This document shows, in pieces, positions 35,513-43,466 of a stretch of DNA of 64,000 bases. The notes under the pieces were generated by a model that was not told where the DNA came from, ran no database searches, and saw only the letters and a program-made list of their open reading frames with translations. Source of the stretch: Nitrospina sp052156635 (lineage in GTDB: Bacteria > Nitrospinota > Nitrospinia > Nitrospinales > Nitrospinaceae); assembly GCF_052156635.1 (NCBI RefSeq), contig NZ_JBQKUO010000001.1:1-64000 (forward strand), in the 5' to 3' direction. Each line of letters begins with the position of its first letter. Within the stretch, counting starts at the first letter, position 1. Made by a program: the position numbers and the translations under genes.

Positions 35513-36850
35513 TTATACGGTGAAGTAGCGCAGGAGGAACATGACGGCGATCACATACATGATCCAGTGCACCTGTCGGGCCTTGCCGCAGGCCACCTTG
35601 ATTACGGGGTAGAGAATGAATCCCAGCGCCATGCCGTCGGCGATGCTGTAGGTCAACGGCATGCCGATCATGATGAGGAACGCAGGCAGGGCCTCGTCCC
35701 AGGATTTCCAGTCGATGCGCGTGACGTTCCCCGCCATCATGGCGCCGACAATGACGAGCACCGGCGCGGTGATGGGATAGAGAATGGTATCGTGGTCGAG
35801 GTGGTAGCCGCCACCGATCATTTTCGCCAGCGGCGCAAGGAACAGGGCGAGCAGAAAGAGGAGTGCCGTCACCACGCTGGCAAGGCCCGTCCGTCCGCCC
35901 TCGGCGACGCCCGCCGCGCTTTCGATGTAGCAGGTGACGGTGGTGGTGCCCAGCACCGATCCCGCCGTGGTGGCCACCGAGTCCGGCCACAACGCGCGGT
36001 TGACGCGCGGCAGACGCCCGTCTTTCAAAAACCCGCCCTGGTGACCCACCCCCACCAGCGTGCCCGCGGTGTCGAACAGGTCGACGAACAGGAACACCGC
36101 GGCGATGGTGAGCAGTCCCAGGTCCAGCGCACCCCGTATGTCCAACTGCAACAGCGTCGGCGCCAGATCCGGCGGCAGGGATACCACGCCGTGGAATTCC
36201 ACCAGGCCAGACGGCAGGGCGGCAAGCGTCATCACTCCCATGCCGATCAGGATGGCGCCCTTGATTTTTCTCTGGAGCAGGATTCCAATCAATCCCACCC
36301 CCGCCACGGTGAACATGGCAGGCAATGAATTCAAGGGGGCCAGTTGCACCAGGGTGCCGGGGTGCGCCATGACGATCCCGCCCTGTACGAAGCCGATGAA
36401 GGCGATGAACAGGCCGATCCCCACGGAAATGCCGACCTTGATGTCGTTGGGCAGGCTGTTGATGATGACTTCACGGAAGCGGAGTACGGTGAGCAGGATC
36501 AACCCGACACCGGACAGGAACACCGCGCCCATCGCCACCTGCCACGGGATGCCCTGCCCCATGACGACGGTGTAGGTGAAATAAAAATTGATGCCCATTC
36601 CGGGCGCGAGCGCGATGGGGTAATTGGCGCCGAGACCCATGATGAGGCACCCCAGCGCCGCGGCCAGGCACGTCGCAGTCATCACCGCGCCGAAGTCCAT
36701 GCCCGCCTGCGCCATCACCGCCGGTTGCACGAAAATGATGTACGACGCGGTGAGGAACGTCACCGTCCCGGCGCGCATTTCGGTGAGCGGCGTACTGCCC
36801 TGCTCACTGATGCGGAAACGACGGTCGAGGAATGCAAGCCATCGGCTCAT
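35513..36850 (-). CDS. NCS2-family purine permease (AzgA/PbuG-like)
   Basis: 445 residues, 12-14 predicted membrane helices. Family features: MRAGTVTFLTASYIIFVQP at the first helix, GLGANYPIALAPGMGINFYF and VFLFVDLFDTAGTLVGV. Members take up guanine, hypoxanthine or adenine by proton symport. 78 bases downstream of the nucleotidyltransferase gene. Confidence 0.94.
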   Translation of the reverse strand: MSRWLAFLDRRFRISEQGSTPLTEMRAGTVTFLTASYIIFVQPAVMAQAGMDFGAVMTATCLAAALGCLIMGLGANYPIALAPGMGINFYFTYTVVMGQGIPWQVAMGAVFLSGVGLILLTVLRFREVIINSLPNDIKVGISVGIGLFIAFIGFVQGGIVMAHPGTLVQLAPLNSLPAMFTVAGVGLIGILLQRKIKGAILIGMGVMTLAALPSGLVEFHGVVSLPPDLAPTLLQLDIRGALDLGLLTIAAVFLFVDLFDTAGTLVGVGHQGGFLKDGRLPRVNRALWPDSVATTAGSVLGTTTVTCYIESAAGVAEGGRTGLASVVTALLFLLALFLAPLAKMIGGGYHLDHDTILYPITAPVLVIVGAMMAGNVTRIDWKSWDEALPAFLIMIGMPLTYSIADGMALGFILYPVIKVACGKARQVHWIMYVIAVMFLLRYFTV

Positions 36851-36928
36851 CGATGAAGTCTCAGGCTACGGTGGGATGGGATCATGAACATCCAAATTGA
36901 AAAGGCGTGGGTGGGCAAGAGCCGGGTC

Positions 36929-39562
36929 TCAATTCAAAAACTCTTTTTCGACCAGCGCCACCTCGTCGTCCCGGTTGCGCACCTGTCCGTTGATGCGCGC
37001 GTCGCGGAGCGTCTTGAACACGGTCTTGAAAACAGGACCCGGCCGGATGCCCATCTGGATCAGGTCATCGCCGGTGAGCGACAGCGTCGCCGACGGATTG
37101 TACTGCGTGAAGTACATGAGAACGTGCTTGTTGATACGATCGCTGTTGGACACCGCCATCATGAGCAGGATGGCTTCCGTGGACATCTCCGAAAGCAGGT
37201 TGTAGATCTCACTCGGATCGAACTTGCGCCGCCGTTTGAGGGTCTTGAGGACCGATTCACAGCTGGCAAGATCCCCCTTCATCCGCGTCTTGATTTTTGC
37301 CGGCAGGCTGAGCCGCGTGGCAAGCTGGTTGAGGTCGGCATTTTTCATGCCGTACAACGCACCCAGAAAATACACGAATCCAACATCCGGCCGTTCCACC
37401 AGTTTGATGACATTGGACAATGCGAATATTTCCTCGATGCGCTCCAGGATCTGAATGTTCCTGCTGTTTTTCATCATTCGGGGATGGATGACCTGCAACA
37501 GCCCCAGCTCTTTCATGCGGGCGAAGCAGCGGATCGGTTTTTTCTCTTCCAGCATACGCATGAGTTCGTTGTGCAAACGCGTGCCGCTCAGTTTGTGCAC
37601 GATTTTTTTCGCCACCGCGCGCTTGAGAAACGACTCGGTCTGCTTGCCGATGGTGAACCCGAGCCGCTGTTCGAACCGCACGGCGCGGAACGCACGGCAG
37701 GGGTCCTCAACGAAACTCAGGTTGTGGAGCACGCGCACCACCCCGTCCTTGAGGTCCTTCTGACCGTTGAAGTAATCGATCAGCGTGAATGCATCCTTGC
37801 CGTTCAGCTTGATTGCCAGCGCATTGAACGTAAAATCGCGGCGAAACAGGTCGGACTTGATCGAGCTCATCTCCACCGTCGGCAGGGCGGCGGGATGCGT
37901 GTAATATTCCATGCGAGCGGTGGCGACATCGATTTTGAACCCGTCGGAAAAAATGACTACCGACGTGCCGAACTTTTCATGAGCCACCACGCGGGCTTCA
38001 TATTCCTTCCCCAGTTTGCGGGCGAACTGCATGCCGTCCCCTTCCACCACGATATCGAGGTCGAGGTTTTCGATGCGCAGGAGCAAATCGCGAACGAAGC
38101 CACCCACGCCGTACACCGAAACGCCCATGTCGTCCGCCAGTTGCGAAACCTCATGGAGGCGCGTCATGACGGACTTTGGAAGCCGCTCCCGGAGCAGGCT
38201 TTTGACGTTTTTGACATAAAGGTCGCCTTGATCGAGCAACGCTGCGTAGGGCTCCGGAGCGTAGCGCCCCATGTCCTGATGCAGGAGGCGCAGAAGATCG
38301 CCGCGGCTGACGATGCCCATCATGTGGCCCGTTTTGGGATGCACCACCGGCACCACCTTCTGCTTGGCCTCGATGATGCTGGGAACCACCGTCTTGAAAT
38401 ATGCGTCGGGAGTCGTTACCGCAAACTCGTGCGCCATGAAGTCCTCCACCCGTTCCCGCCCCAGCTTGTGATGAATGGCCTTTTCCACCACCTGGCGCGT
38501 TATCAGCCCCACCGGTTTTTTGTTGGACAGCACCGGAAGCGTGCTGAGGTTGAACCGCGTCATGGTACGTTCCACCTCGGTGATGCTCTGCTTCGCCTGA
38601 ACGGAGACCACGGGCGAATGCATGACATGCTGGATGCGGTTGAGTGGTTCGACTTTTTCATGAAGGACGGACACAAGCTGTTCCCGGGTCTGGATGAGTG
38701 TGCGGTCCGAGGTGCTGGCCGAGGCCGCATTCGGGTGCCCCCCACCGCCCAGTTCCCTCAGGATGCGCCCCACGTTCACTTCTTCCGTGCGGCTTCTCCC
38801 GATGACGTACACGCGGTTGTCCAGGCACACCAGCGCAAAGAGCACATTGAGGTTTTCCAGTTCCAGCAGCCGCGACACGACCACAGCCAGGTCCCCGATG
38901 TAATATTCCACCGTTGCCTGCGCGAGCGCGATCTGGACCCCGTTGTAAGTGCCCACTTCCAAACTTTGACTCAGGGTCTTCATCACATCCCGTTGCTCCT
39001 GGTTCAGCCGCGCCTCAACGAATTCCGAAACGGCCTGCAGGTCTGCGCCCAGCTTCACCATCTGCCCGACCGCGTAAAAATCTTCCGGCGTGGTGGACGA
39101 GGACACCAGCGAGTGCGTGTCCTGGTAGATACCGAGGATCATGAGCGTCGCTTCAAATTCCGTCAGCTCGATGCCCCTTTCGGCCAGTTCTTCGCACAGG
39201 ATGGTGGCGGACGAACCGCGTTTGCGCACCACCGCCTTGTCGGCATGCAGAGGTTTCGCCATATCGAGGTGGTGGTCGTAGACGTGGACTTCGACGTCTT
39301 TTCTACCGAGGAGGGCTTTGAAGGGGCCGATGCGGTTTGCATCCTGCGTGTCGACCACGATCAGGCGCGTGACCCGGTCGAGGTCGACATCCTTCGCGCG
39401 CGTGAACTGGAAGGGATTGCCAAACGCGCGCAGATAGTCCTGCACGGGGTTCTCGACCGAAGACGAGAACACCATATGTGCGCCGGGATACAGTTTCTGG
39501 GTGGCAACCATCGCCGCCACACAGTCAAAGTCCGCGCTGATATGCGTGGTGATGATTTCCAT
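36929..39562 (-). CDS. DHH-CBS-tRNA nucleotidyltransferase fusion
   Basis: 877 residues. Residues about 1-310: DHH/DHHA1 phosphoesterase with HISADFDC, VVDTQDAN, YDHH and the glycine-rich GGGGHPNAAS. Residues about 310-435: two CBS domains. Residues about 460-800: class II nucleotidyltransferase head (GVGGFVRDLLLRIENLDLDIVVEG, with the catalytic Asp pair) and the neck/body RNA-binding helices. It resembles the DHH-CBS-CCA proteins of deltaproteobacteria and related phyla. It may add CCA or A residues to tRNA, with nucleotide sensing by CBS. Which nucleotides it adds cannot be told. Confidence 0.93.
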   Translation of the reverse strand: MEIITTHISADFDCVAAMVATQKLYPGAHMVFSSSVENPVQDYLRAFGNPFQFTRAKDVDLDRVTRLIVVDTQDANRIGPFKALLGRKDVEVHVYDHHLDMAKPLHADKAVVRKRGSSATILCEELAERGIELTEFEATLMILGIYQDTHSLVSSSTTPEDFYAVGQMVKLGADLQAVSEFVEARLNQEQRDVMKTLSQSLEVGTYNGVQIALAQATVEYYIGDLAVVVSRLLELENLNVLFALVCLDNRVYVIGRSRTEEVNVGRILRELGGGGHPNAASASTSDRTLIQTREQLVSVLHEKVEPLNRIQHVMHSPVVSVQAKQSITEVERTMTRFNLSTLPVLSNKKPVGLITRQVVEKAIHHKLGRERVEDFMAHEFAVTTPDAYFKTVVPSIIEAKQKVVPVVHPKTGHMMGIVSRGDLLRLLHQDMGRYAPEPYAALLDQGDLYVKNVKSLLRERLPKSVMTRLHEVSQLADDMGVSVYGVGGFVRDLLLRIENLDLDIVVEGDGMQFARKLGKEYEARVVAHEKFGTSVVIFSDGFKIDVATARMEYYTHPAALPTVEMSSIKSDLFRRDFTFNALAIKLNGKDAFTLIDYFNGQKDLKDGVVRVLHNLSFVEDPCRAFRAVRFEQRLGFTIGKQTESFLKRAVAKKIVHKLSGTRLHNELMRMLEEKKPIRCFARMKELGLLQVIHPRMMKNSRNIQILERIEEIFALSNVIKLVERPDVGFVYFLGALYGMKNADLNQLATRLSLPAKIKTRMKGDLASCESVLKTLKRRRKFDPSEIYNLLSEMSTEAILLMMAVSNSDRINKHVLMYFTQYNPSATLSLTGDDLIQMGIRPGPVFKTVFKTLRDARINGQVRNRDDEVALVEKEFLN

Positions 39563-39577
39563 GGGGCGGCCGTGACC

Positions 39578-39610
39578 GAAAACAAAAGAACCCGGGTCGG
39601 GTCCGGGGTT
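39578..39610 (-). terminator. Intrinsic terminator of the DsbD-N gene
   Basis: On the minus strand a hairpin (AACCC/GGGTT extended by GG/CC, one mismatch) is followed by TTCTTTTGTTTT. It begins a few bases after the stop codon. Confidence 0.7.
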
Positions 39611-39613
39611 TCG

Positions 39614-40174
39614 TCATTCTTTCGCTTTCACTATAACATGAAACGTAAACGGACGGTCCTGAGGAAGGGCGCAGACCTTGTTGTCACAAATGCGGTAGGT
39701 GATCGTGCCCTGCACCACATGCGTTCCGGTTGCGAGGCCCTCCGGTACCGAAAGCACACGGGAAAACTCGGCGCGGTGGCTGTGCACCTTCACCCAGCGC
39801 CCAAGGGCCTCATCCTTGACCAGCGTGGGCGGCGTTTCCGCCCAGTCCCCAACTGCATCAAATGAACTTTGCTTGATCTTGAGGCGTGTGGCGACCGTCG
39901 GATCTTCTCCGTTGGCCTGCATGGAATAGAAATGCCAGCCTTTCTTCGGCACAGCCACGACAAAAATTTTAAATGTTTCCCCGGGCTGCACCACGTCCTT
40001 TTCCGCCATGGCGTGGATGTCGATCTGGATCTGCTCGGCCCGGTCTTTTAAAAATTCCTGGACGGGTTTGAATCCGCAAAGCATCAGCAGGCAAACGGCG
40101 CAGAAAATCGAAACCGCGCAAGGAATTCGAATTCTAGGGAGGGGTTCATCTGAGTTTTGGAATTGAGAGCGCAT
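39614..40174 (-). CDS. Stand-alone DsbD N-terminal-like domain protein
   Basis: 186 residues. An N-terminal hydrophobic segment (AVSIFCAVCLLMLCGF) is followed by a domain like the periplasmic alpha domain of DsbD, with the active-site-type Cys pair in YRICDNKVCALPQ. Full DsbD has membrane and thioredoxin domains; neither is present here. Located 48 bases after the DsbA-like gene, on the same strand, so a thiol-exchange pair is possible. Confidence 0.82.
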   Translation of the reverse strand: MRSQFQNSDEPLPRIRIPCAVSIFCAVCLLMLCGFKPVQEFLKDRAEQIQIDIHAMAEKDVVQPGETFKIFVVAVPKKGWHFYSMQANGEDPTVATRLKIKQSSFDAVGDWAETPPTLVKDEALGRWVKVHSHRAEFSRVLSVPEGLATGTHVVQGTITYRICDNKVCALPQDRPFTFHVIVKAKE

Positions 40175-40222
40175 CGTGAACGTCGGGGTCGCCGTGCACC
40201 CGGGAAGACGGACGAATGAGTG

Positions 40223-41293
40223 TTAGTTTTTAGAGAGCTGGATGTATTTTTCGATGGTGCGGACAAATTGCTCGCTGGACACGGCGCCGGAAAACATCTC
40301 GCCGTGGATGGTGGATTCGGTGAAATTGTATGTACCAATGATGAAGGTGGGCGTCCCCTGAATGCCGATTTCAATACCCTGTCGGAAATCCCGTTCCACC
40401 CGGTCCCGGAAACGGCCTTCCATCATGCAGGCCTTGAAGTCTTTCAGATTGTCCACACCCACATCCTGTGCCGTGCGGATCAAGGCATCTTCACTCTTGA
40501 ACGCCTGCGGATCCTTGTATACCGCCGACTGATATTCCCAGAAACGGCCCTGTGCCCGCGCGCATTCCACCGCTTCGGCTATGGCGAAGGCTTCCTTGTG
40601 CAGGGGAAAGTGACGGTAGCCGAACTGAACCGTGTCGCCATACGTCTGGCGCAGGTGGTTCAGCGTCGTCTGCACTTTTTTGCAAAACGGGCACAGAAAG
40701 TCCGAATACTCCATGAGGAACACTTTCCGCGGCTCCTTTTGATCGGGTTTGAACCACAGCATGGCCGTGCCGATGCCCGCCACCAGTTTGAAGTCGTTTG
40801 GCGCTTCGAAGTAATCCTTCACCCATCCCTTGTTCACGGCAAACTCGTAACGCTGATTCAACTCTTTCAGATACGCATCCTGACGCAGGCGTTCCACATA
40901 ATTGCGGATCATGTTCTGCACCGCGGAGGAGTTCAGGCCTTCGAGATCATCCAATCCCATCTCTTCCTGGTACATGCGGATGATGTCTTCGCGATTGATT
41001 CGTGCCGCGCGGATTTCCAGAATCTCGGGATGCTCGTCCTGCAGCAGCTCGATGGTTTTCTGCTTGAGCAGTATGCTCTGCATGCTGTGCAGGCGTTGCA
41101 TCATGTCCTGAATCTGCGGATTTTTAAGATCGTCGAGGTGGATGTCGTGTTCACCCACTTCAGCAACCCGGGGGTTGTTGTGAAAGTTGGGAACGTCGGG
41201 CTGGGTTTCTTCAGCCATCGGACCGTGAGTCCAGAACAGAACCAGAATCCATGGAAGGGCGAGAACCAACGAAATTTTTACTGAAGGGCGCAT
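40223..41293 (-). CDS. DsbA-family thioredoxin protein with a SurA-like N-terminal region
   Basis: 356 residues from MRPSVKISLVLAL, with a signal segment. Residues about 35-185 are helical with VAEVGEHDIHLDDL, resembling the start of SurA/PrsA chaperone domains. The C-terminal half is a DsbA-like domain with CPFC and cis-proline loop QGTPTFIIG. Such two-part proteins act on folding and disulfides of exported substrates. Weak ribosome site. Followed by the DsbD-like gene. Confidence 0.87.
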   Translation of the reverse strand: MRPSVKISLVLALPWILVLFWTHGPMAEETQPDVPNFHNNPRVAEVGEHDIHLDDLKNPQIQDMMQRLHSMQSILLKQKTIELLQDEHPEILEIRAARINREDIIRMYQEEMGLDDLEGLNSSAVQNMIRNYVERLRQDAYLKELNQRYEFAVNKGWVKDYFEAPNDFKLVAGIGTAMLWFKPDQKEPRKVFLMEYSDFLCPFCKKVQTTLNHLRQTYGDTVQFGYRHFPLHKEAFAIAEAVECARAQGRFWEYQSAVYKDPQAFKSEDALIRTAQDVGVDNLKDFKACMMEGRFRDRVERDFRQGIEIGIQGTPTFIIGTYNFTESTIHGEMFSGAVSSEQFVRTIEKYIQLSKN

Positions 41294-41449
41294 ATCATTT
41301 CTTGAATCAATTGCAGGGGAAGGAGATGAATCTGGAAGGTCCGTCCCCATAACGTGAACCTCCGTCTGTTATTCATTATCCATCAATCGCAAGAGCAATC
41401 GCAAATGGATTGTCGGCTTACTTTTTTCGCCCGGTACCGAAAAAAAGCG

Positions 41450-41482
41450 GATAAAACAAAACAGGGGCCGAAGCCCCTGTTT
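41450..41482 (-). terminator. Intrinsic terminator of the Mrp gene
   Basis: Minus-strand stem CAGGGGC/GCCCCTG closed by TTCG, followed by TTTTGTTTT. It lies 30 bases after the Mrp stop codon. Confidence 0.85.
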
Positions 41483-41511
41483 CGAATTCACATCTTATGG
41501 TATCGCGGATT

Positions 41512-42423
41512 TCAACTGGCTTTCAAGGCATCTTCTGGGTTGAGGAACTTGTGCGTGTTTTCCGCCAGGTTGAGAAACGCCTTGGTGACTTTCGAGTCCG
41601 GCTTGGCGAGAACGATGGGGTCACCGGTATCGGAACGCTCCGCCACTTCGCCATCCAGTGGAATGCTTCCCAGATAGGGCAGGACGAGTTCCTCCGCCAG
41701 TTTCTGGCCGCCTCCCTTGCGGAACACATCCACCTCGCCTTCGCAGTGCGGGCAGACCAGGGTGCTCATGTTCTCGATGATGCCGACGATGGGCACGTTG
41801 CTGTCGCGGGCGAACGAAATCATCTTGCGCGCGTCGAGCAGGGCCAGGTCCTGCGGGGTGGTGACGACCACGCATCCATCCACTTCGCCGATGAAGTCGA
41901 TGATGGTGATCTGTTCGTTTCCGGTACCCGGCGGCAGGTCGATCAGCAGGTAGTCCAGTTCGCCCCAGTTGATGTTGCCCAGCAGTTCAATGATGAAATC
42001 GTATTTCACCGCGTCCCGCCAGGCGATGTGCATGTTGGGGTCTTCGATCAGGAAACCGAGCGAGGCCACCTTGAGACCGTTCTTGGTTTCGTAAGGCGAA
42101 ATGCCGTCGTCGTGAGCCCGCAGGCGGACGGATTCGGCATTGATCAGTTTCGGGATGTTGGGTCCGTGCAGGTCGGCATCGGCCAGGCCCACCTTGAATC
42201 CTTTTTCCGCCAGCGCGATGGCGAGGTTGGTGGTCACCGTGCTTTTGCCCACTCCCCCCTTGTTGCTGCCAACGATGATCTTGTATTTGATCGCGTTCAT
42301 CCGGTCGTTGACCAGCCATCGGTTGTGCTCGTTGTGATCCGCCTTGCAATCGTTGTCGTTGTTGTACTCACACATCTCGCAGGTGTGAAGCAGGCGGCAC
42401 TCTCCGGTTACGGGTAATTCCAT
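41512..42423 (-). CDS. Mrp/NBP35-family ATP-binding protein
   Basis: 303 residues from MELPVTGECRLLH with GGGAGG upstream. P-loop SNKGGVGKSTVTTNLA, switch and later motifs (DADLHGPNIPKL, IDLPPGTGNEQITI), and the C-terminal CPHC that bridges an Fe-S cluster in ApbC/Mrp proteins. It also has an N-terminal run C-x5-C-x2-C-x7-C, reminiscent of the extra cluster site of eukaryotic Nbp35. Probable Fe-S cluster carrier. Confidence 0.92.
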   Translation of the reverse strand: MELPVTGECRLLHTCEMCEYNNDNDCKADHNEHNRWLVNDRMNAIKYKIIVGSNKGGVGKSTVTTNLAIALAEKGFKVGLADADLHGPNIPKLINAESVRLRAHDDGISPYETKNGLKVASLGFLIEDPNMHIAWRDAVKYDFIIELLGNINWGELDYLLIDLPPGTGNEQITIIDFIGEVDGCVVVTTPQDLALLDARKMISFARDSNVPIVGIIENMSTLVCPHCEGEVDVFRKGGGQKLAEELVLPYLGSIPLDGEVAERSDTGDPIVLAKPDSKVTKAFLNLAENTHKFLNPEDALKAS

Positions 42424-42751
42424 TAAAACCTCCCAAACGTATGGACGGGCGGGGAGCGGGGCTCCCTGCGCGGGAAAACGTCTCAAAACATTGAATTATT
42501 CTGAAAGTATATAATCTTTTTGGAAACAGGAAAAGAGATAAAACCGGGACCGTTTGGGAATTATGATAAGCCCATCCCGTTTTTTTCTGGTCAATTCCGG
42601 CAATCTTTGGAATGATTACGAAACCATTTGAGTTGATTTTGATCTAAATGCAGACATACGGGTTGAATCCCAACCCGGAAAATCCCCACTCCCGGGGGTT
42701 TTCACCATTCCACACAACTCTTTTGGTATTTCATTTGCCGAACATTCGGCC
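42424..42751. other. Divergent intergenic region, left part
   Basis: About 330 bases between the Mrp start and the leader structure. A/T-rich stretches near 42490-42540 could hold promoters, but no pair of hexamers with proper spacing is convincing. No coding sequence supported. Confidence 0.4.
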
Positions 42752-42809
42752 GGATCGGCATCCGGGGGGGAAAGCCAGCCGTCACGGCGGGTTTCAGCCG
42801 GGCCGATCC
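42752..42809 (+). promoter_or_regulatory. Long structured leader element before the DUF4399 gene
   Basis: GGATCGGC (42752-42759) pairs exactly with GCCGATCC (42802-42809). CCGG (42762-42765) pairs with CCGG (42798-42801), GAAA (42770-42773) with TTTC (42792-42795), and GCCG-TCA-CGGC (42778-42788) forms the tip. The result is one stacked, interrupted stem of about 58 nt ending 50 bases before the start codon. It matches no riboswitch class I could recall and has no T-run, so it is not a terminator. Confidence 0.5.
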
Positions 42810-42859
42810 TGCAATCACAATCGCCAATAGACTTGGTAGATAGAAAAGGAGAGGATTAA

Positions 42860-43276
42860 ATGAGCAAGCTGTTTTTCAAGTTGCATGTCACGTTGCTGAG
42901 CCTTCTGGTCCTGACGGCGGGCACCGCCCTGGCGGGAACCCGCGCCATCGCCATCAGCGAGCCGTCCAACGGCGCCACGGTGCAGAACCCGGTAAAGGTG
43001 TGCCTGGTCACGCACAACGTCACCGTGGAACCCGCCAAAAAGGGGGTCAATGAAGGCAAAGGGCATCACCACATTCTGGTGGATACCGACCTTCCCAAAG
43101 ACCTGAGCCAGCCCATCGGCAAGGACGCCCAGCACATCCATATGGGTGATGGTTCCACCTGCAAGGAGATCCGCCTGGAGCCGGGCATGCATGTCATCCG
43201 GGGCTTGTTCGCCCAGGGAAATCATGTCCCGTACAATCCTCCGATCACCGCGACGGTGATTGTCAACGTTCAGTAA
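42860..43276 (+). CDS. Secreted DUF4399 protein
   Basis: 138 residues with a clear signal peptide (...LLVLTAGTALAGTRA). The mature domain has EPSNGATVQNPVKVCLVTHNV, EGKGHHHILVDTDLP and MGDGSTCKEIRLEPGMHVIRG, typical of the His-rich DUF4399 family of unknown function. Two Cys could form a disulfide. AAAGGAGAGG gives a strong ribosome site. It has its own terminator and a structured leader, so independent regulation is likely. Confidence 0.88.
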   Translation: MSKLFFKLHVTLLSLLVLTAGTALAGTRAIAISEPSNGATVQNPVKVCLVTHNVTVEPAKKGVNEGKGHHHILVDTDLPKDLSQPIGKDAQHIHMGDGSTCKEIRLEPGMHVIRGLFAQGNHVPYNPPITATVIVNVQ

Positions 43277-43282
43277 CACCTC

Positions 43283-43337
43283 CACCCCCATGCCCGCCAC
43301 CCCACCTGGGGTTGCGGTGCCTGGGGGTGTTTTGTTT
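43283..43337 (+). terminator. Intrinsic terminator of the DUF4399 gene
   Basis: CACCCCCA (43283-43290) pairs with TGGGGGTG (43322-43329), with additional inner pairing, followed by TTTTGTTT. Confidence 0.8.
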
Positions 43338-43466
43338 CTGCTCCCTTCCTCCTGAAATCGGTTGTAATCGCTATTCCCAGCCGATACAATTTATTCATTC
43401 AAGTTGGGTTTTCAAACCTTTAGTCAGCCATCAAACGCCGCTCACCCAGCGGCAGACCGGTCTTCT

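Noticed and set aside
36884..39865. Very long open frame on the plus strand (993 codons)
   Set aside because: It lies antisense to the DHH-CBS-nucleotidyltransferase gene, whose protein shows clear domains. The plus-strand translation is a His/Arg/Val-rich shadow with no recognisable motif.
42752..42809. Known riboswitch (cyclic-di-GMP, cobalamin, TPP, fluoride or glycine)
   Set aside because: None of the conserved core sequences of these classes could be found; only an extended hairpin is supported.
42648..42830. 60-codon plus-strand open frame
   Set aside because: It runs through the structured leader, is Pro/His-rich, and has no ribosome site or family resemblance.
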